NCBI GenBank assembly: GCA_035693785.1
Contig: DASSFZ010000515.1
Coordinates: 1 to 7,822 of the forward strand
DNA from: DASSFZ01 sp035693785
Lineage (GTDB): Bacteria > Chloroflexota > Anaerolineae > Fen-1058
DNA length: 7,822 bases
Direction: 5' to 3'
Shown one piece after another: positions 6,206 to 7,822 of the stretch. Made by a program: the position numbers and the translations under genes. Every line of letters begins with the position of its first letter. Position 1 is the first letter of the stretch. The notes under the pieces are model-generated. The model did not search any database and had not been told where the DNA came from. It was given only the letters and a program-made list of their open reading frames with translations.

Positions 6206-6436
6206 ATGGAGACTTATGCGACGGTTAAAGGCCAGATTGTGATTCCGTCGAAGGTCAGGCGGAGACTTGGCATTAAGGAAGGCACGCGCATCCAGATCGA
6301 AGTTGACGAGAAAACACAGCGCATCATCCTGACGCCGATCACGCGCGAATACATCCACAGCCTGCGCGGCAAATACAAAGGCAAGGGCCTGCTCAAAGCA
6401 CTGATGGAAGAGAAAAAGCGTGAAAGGGAACTTTGA
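6206..6436 (+). CDS. AbrB/MazE/SpoVT-type antitoxin of a VapBC module
   Basis: 76 residues. Residues 1-45 form the swapped-hairpin AbrB DNA-binding domain: TYATVKGQIVIPSKVRRRLGI, then KEGTRIQIEVDEKTQRIIL. The charged tail from about 46 to 76 (YIHSLRGKYKGKGLLKALMEEKKREREL) is the expected toxin-binding region. The family binds its own promoter as a dimer and neutralises the partner toxin. The ATG at 6206 is preceded by AAGGAG five bases upstream. The frame opens earlier at 6140, but that would cover the promoter and add a hydrophobic stretch unlike the family. The TGA overlaps the toxin ATG by one base, so the pair is translationally coupled, and the toxin's ribosome site (AAAGGG, 6423-6428) lies inside this gene. 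Autoregulation through the palindromes at 6136-6200 is likely. Calling the antitoxin VapB is by partner, as its fold is MazE-like. Confidence 0.9.
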   Translation: METYATVKGQIVIPSKVRRRLGIKEGTRIQIEVDEKTQRIILTPITREYIHSLRGKYKGKGLLKALMEEKKREREL

Positions 6437-6846
6437 TGCCGCGCAAGCCGAAAGAGATCGTCTTCGATTCCTGGTCAGTCCTGGCCTACTTTGAAGATGA
6501 GCCTGCCGGCGAGAAAGTCGCCGATATCATTGCCGACGCGCGTGAGAACGGCATTCCGACGAAGATGACTGTAGTGAACATTGGAGAGGTGTGGTACATC
6601 TTGGCACGCCGCATGTCGCCCGCGGAAGCAGACAGCAGCATAGCGGAACTCAGGCAGTTGGGCATCGAGTTCGTCGACGCCGACTGGAAATTGGCGAATG
6701 AGGCGGCCCGCTTCAAGTCTAAGAACAAGATGTCCTTTGCTGACTGCTTCGCCGCCGCGCTCGCCAAGGAGAATAAGGCCGATCTGGTGACCGGCGACCA
6801 GGAGTTCAAACAGGTCGAGGGCGAAGTCAGAATGTTGTGGGTGTAA
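6436..6846 (+). CDS. vapC: VapC-type PIN-domain ribonuclease toxin
   Basis: 136 residues forming a single PIN domain. The acidic metal-binding set is complete: D11 in VFDSWSVLAYFE, E51 in NIGEVWYIL, D103 in MSFADCFAAALA and D121 in LVTGDQEF. PIN-domain VapC toxins are magnesium-dependent RNases, often cutting tRNA or rRNA, and are held inactive by the cognate antitoxin. The start is ATG at 6436, overlapping the antitoxin stop as TGATG, with AAAGGG seven bases upstream; TTG at 6433 would add one residue. All active-site residues are present and the frame is unbroken, so the toxin is probably functional. The RNA target cannot be deduced. Confidence 0.93.
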   Translation: MPRKPKEIVFDSWSVLAYFEDEPAGEKVADIIADARENGIPTKMTVVNIGEVWYILARRMSPAEADSSIAELRQLGIEFVDADWKLANEAARFKSKNKMSFADCFAAALAKENKADLVTGDQEFKQVEGEVRMLWV

Positions 6847-6851
6847 CGAGA

Positions 6852-7544
6852 ATGCTCCACCCCTGGACCCTCTCCCCCGACGCAGCCATCGCGCTTCAAA
6901 AAGAGCTGCGTAGCCGTCTCGTGCTCAAGTGGGATAATCGCTCTGTCGCCACCGTCGGTGGTGTCGACGTTTCGATCAAAGGTGATACCGCCCGCGCGGC
7001 GATCGTCGTCTTGCGTTATCCCGACCTGGCGCCGCTGGCATCCGCCACGGCGGACGTGCCGCTCACCTTCCCCTACATCCCCGGCCTGCTTGCCTTCCGC
7101 GAGATACCCGCCGTCCTCGCCGCGTGGGAAAAGTTGACGCCGAAGCCCGACCTGGTGATGGTCGACGGGCAGGGCATCGCGCATCCGCGCGGGATGGGTA
7201 TCGCGTCGCATCTGGGCCTGTGGATCGAGCGCCCGACGATCGGCGTCGCCAAGTCGCGGCTGTACGGCACGCACGCCGAGCCAGGCCCCGGCAAGGGCGA
7301 TCACGTGCCCCTCTACCACGAGCGCAACCCGAAGCAGGTCATCGGCGCCGTCCTGCGCTCCCGCCCGGGCACGACACCGCTGTACGTCTCGCCGGGCCAT
7401 CTCATCGATCCCGAGCACAGCGTCCGCTTCGTCCTCGACTGCGTCACGCAGTATCGCCTGCCGGAACCGACGCGTTGGGCGCACAACGTCGGCGCGGGAC
7501 GGCAGCTCCCCGCCGGAGAAGATCGCCAGCCCCGGCTGCTGTGA
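6852..7544 (+). CDS. nfi: Endonuclease V (deoxyinosine 3' endonuclease)
   Basis: 230 residues, normal length for the family. Endonuclease V nicks DNA at the second phosphodiester 3' of deoxyinosine, starting repair of deaminated adenine; some members also cut inosine-containing RNA. Active-site residues are visible: D39 in GVDVS, the PYIPG wedge at 74-78 with E84 in AFRE, D105 in VMVDGQG, H111 in HPRGMGIASHLG and K134 in GVAKSRL. The C-terminal SPGHLID...RLPEPTRWAHN block is also typical, although the last 15 residues (GAGRQLPAGEDRQPR) look like a non-conserved tail. The ATG at 6852 begins just before the family's first conserved stretch; an in-frame GTG at 6837 would overlap vapC. No good Shine-Dalgarno sequence is seen. 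It starts five bases after the vapC stop, so translation may depend on coupling and transcription on the toxin-antitoxin promoter. Confidence 0.95.
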   Translation: MLHPWTLSPDAAIALQKELRSRLVLKWDNRSVATVGGVDVSIKGDTARAAIVVLRYPDLAPLASATADVPLTFPYIPGLLAFREIPAVLAAWEKLTPKPDLVMVDGQGIAHPRGMGIASHLGLWIERPTIGVAKSRLYGTHAEPGPGKGDHVPLYHERNPKQVIGAVLRSRPGTTPLYVSPGHLIDPEHSVRFVLDCVTQYRLPEPTRWAHNVGAGRQLPAGEDRQPRLL

Positions 7545-7565
7545 CTGACTTGAAATAGCGGGCCA

Positions 7566-7604
7566 GGCTCCCATGCCCGGCTATCCGGCGGCGTGGGAGC
7601 CGCC
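7566..7604 (+). other. GC-rich alternative hairpins after nfi
   Basis: GGCTCCCA (7566-7573) pairs with TGGGAGCC (7594-7601), enclosing CCGG-CTAT-CCGG. A competing stem joins GGCGGC (7587-7592) with GCCGCC (7599-7604), and a further GCTCCCA lies at 7623-7629. The location suits an end-of-transcript structure for nfi, but there is no U-tract, so an intrinsic terminator is not supported. Confidence 0.4.
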
Positions 7605-7650
7605 TCCGCATGACAAACTGCCGCTCCCAAACTCCTCGCACTCCCGCGTG

Positions 7651-7659
7651 TGGTATACT
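7651..7659 (+). promoter_or_regulatory. Extended -10 promoter for the sugar-nucleotide SDR gene
   Basis: TGG TATACT, an extended -10, without a -35 match at 17 nt spacing. The predicted start is near 7666, leaving a leader of about 80 nt that contains the heptamer repeat. It resembles the flippase-operon promoter (TGG TACAAT). Confidence 0.55.
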
Positions 7660-7690
7660 TCCGCCGTTCTGAATATCACTGATTGGTGCA

Positions 7691-7732
7691 TCACTGATCA
7701 CTGGTCACTGATCACTGGTCACTGATCACTGA
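7691..7732 (+). repeat. Heptamer tandem repeat in the SDR-gene leader
   Basis: Six head-to-tail copies of TCACTGR (alternating TCACTGA and TCACTGG), equal to three copies of a 14-bp unit TCACTGATCACTGG with one mismatch in the last. A partial copy, ATCACTGATTGG, precedes it at 7675-7686. It ends 12 nt before the ATG at 7745 and just before the GGAG ribosome site. Confidence 0.9.
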
Positions 7733-7744
7733 CACGGAGCATGT

Positions 7745-7822
7745 ATGCGCGTCCTCATCACCGGCGGCGCCGGCTTCCTCGGCTCACATCTCTGCGATCG
7801 CTTCCTGGCCGAAGGTCACAGC
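7745..7822 (+). CDS. NAD-dependent sugar-nucleotide epimerase/decarboxylase (extended SDR), N-terminus only
   Basis: Only 26 residues are visible: MRVLITGGAGFLGSHLCDRF then LAEGHS. GGAGFLG is the Gly-rich NAD-binding motif of extended short-chain dehydrogenases, and the GSHLCDRFLAEGH continuation is typical of UDP-glucuronate decarboxylases and UDP-glucose 4-epimerases. ATG at 7745 is chosen because GGAG lies five bases upstream (7736-7739) and the frame enters the Rossmann motif at once; the ATG at 7741 is in a different frame. The family uses bound NAD to oxidise the sugar C4 transiently. Given ugd in the same window, a UDP-xylose-forming decarboxylase is an attractive guess, but catalytic and substrate-binding residues lie beyond the edge. 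Confidence 0.85.
   Translation, partial: MRVLITGGAGFLGSHLCDRFLAEGHS

Noticed and set aside
6837..6851. GTG at 6837 as the endonuclease V start
   Set aside because: It would add five residues overlapping vapC with no better ribosome site. The ATG at 6852 matches the family N-terminus.
6486..7574. 362-codon open frame on the minus strand
   Set aside because: It lies antisense to vapC and nfi, both of which have complete active-site motifs. Its translation has no family features and reflects GC-rich codon bias.
7675..7732. Heptamer array as a CRISPR or replication-origin iteron set
   Set aside because: Units are contiguous without spacers, which excludes CRISPR. No replication gene is nearby, and the units are too short and few for iterons.

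Overview
The window is GC-rich bacterial DNA with compact operons, Shine-Dalgarno starts and sigma70-type promoters, several of them carrying an extended -10 (TGN before TATACT or TACAAT). The gene mix is a stand-alone LPG-synthase-TM-type flippase, an FAD amine-oxidase-like protein, Ugd, an M16 peptidase, an AbrB/VapC module and endonuclease V. Together with a dispersed intergenic repeat that contains a TCATGCTGAGCG core, this suggests a Chloroflexota genome, perhaps Anaerolineae-like. That placement is an inference from gene content and repeat style, not a proven assignment.

Left block (1-5095, minus strand): one four-gene operon, read right to left. It has an extended -10 promoter near 5089, then a polytopic membrane protein of the UPF0104/LPG_synthase_TM family. 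An ATGA overlap leads into an FAD-dependent amine-oxidase-like protein, followed by UDP-glucose 6-dehydrogenase and an M16 zinc peptidase cut by the window edge. The first three genes fit envelope glycan or glycolipid synthesis: UDP-glucuronate supply plus a membrane carrier or flippase and a redox enzyme.

Middle (5105-5580, minus strand): a separate small unit. A strong promoter (TTGACA-N18-TATACT) drives a leader of about 130 nt containing a full intrinsic terminator, then an 83-residue SWIM zinc-finger protein, then a second intrinsic terminator. A terminator between promoter and gene suggests conditional readthrough (attenuation) or a small terminated RNA. This is the most interesting regulatory feature here.

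Intergenic 5580-6155: lower GC, no intact gene recognised. It holds a possible frameshifted remnant of a Cys-rich small protein on the minus strand and one copy of what looks like a dispersed repeat.

Right block (6136-7822, plus strand): a consensus promoter with nearby inverted repeats drives an AbrB/MazE-type antitoxin, a PIN-domain VapC toxin (1-nt overlap) and endonuclease V (5-nt gap), apparently as one transcript. After a 200-bp gap with GC-rich hairpins, an extended -10 promoter and a heptamer tandem repeat in the leader comes the start of an NAD-dependent sugar-nucleotide epimerase/decarboxylase. That last gene would fit with Ugd, for example as a UDP-glucuronate decarboxylase, but only 26 residues are visible.
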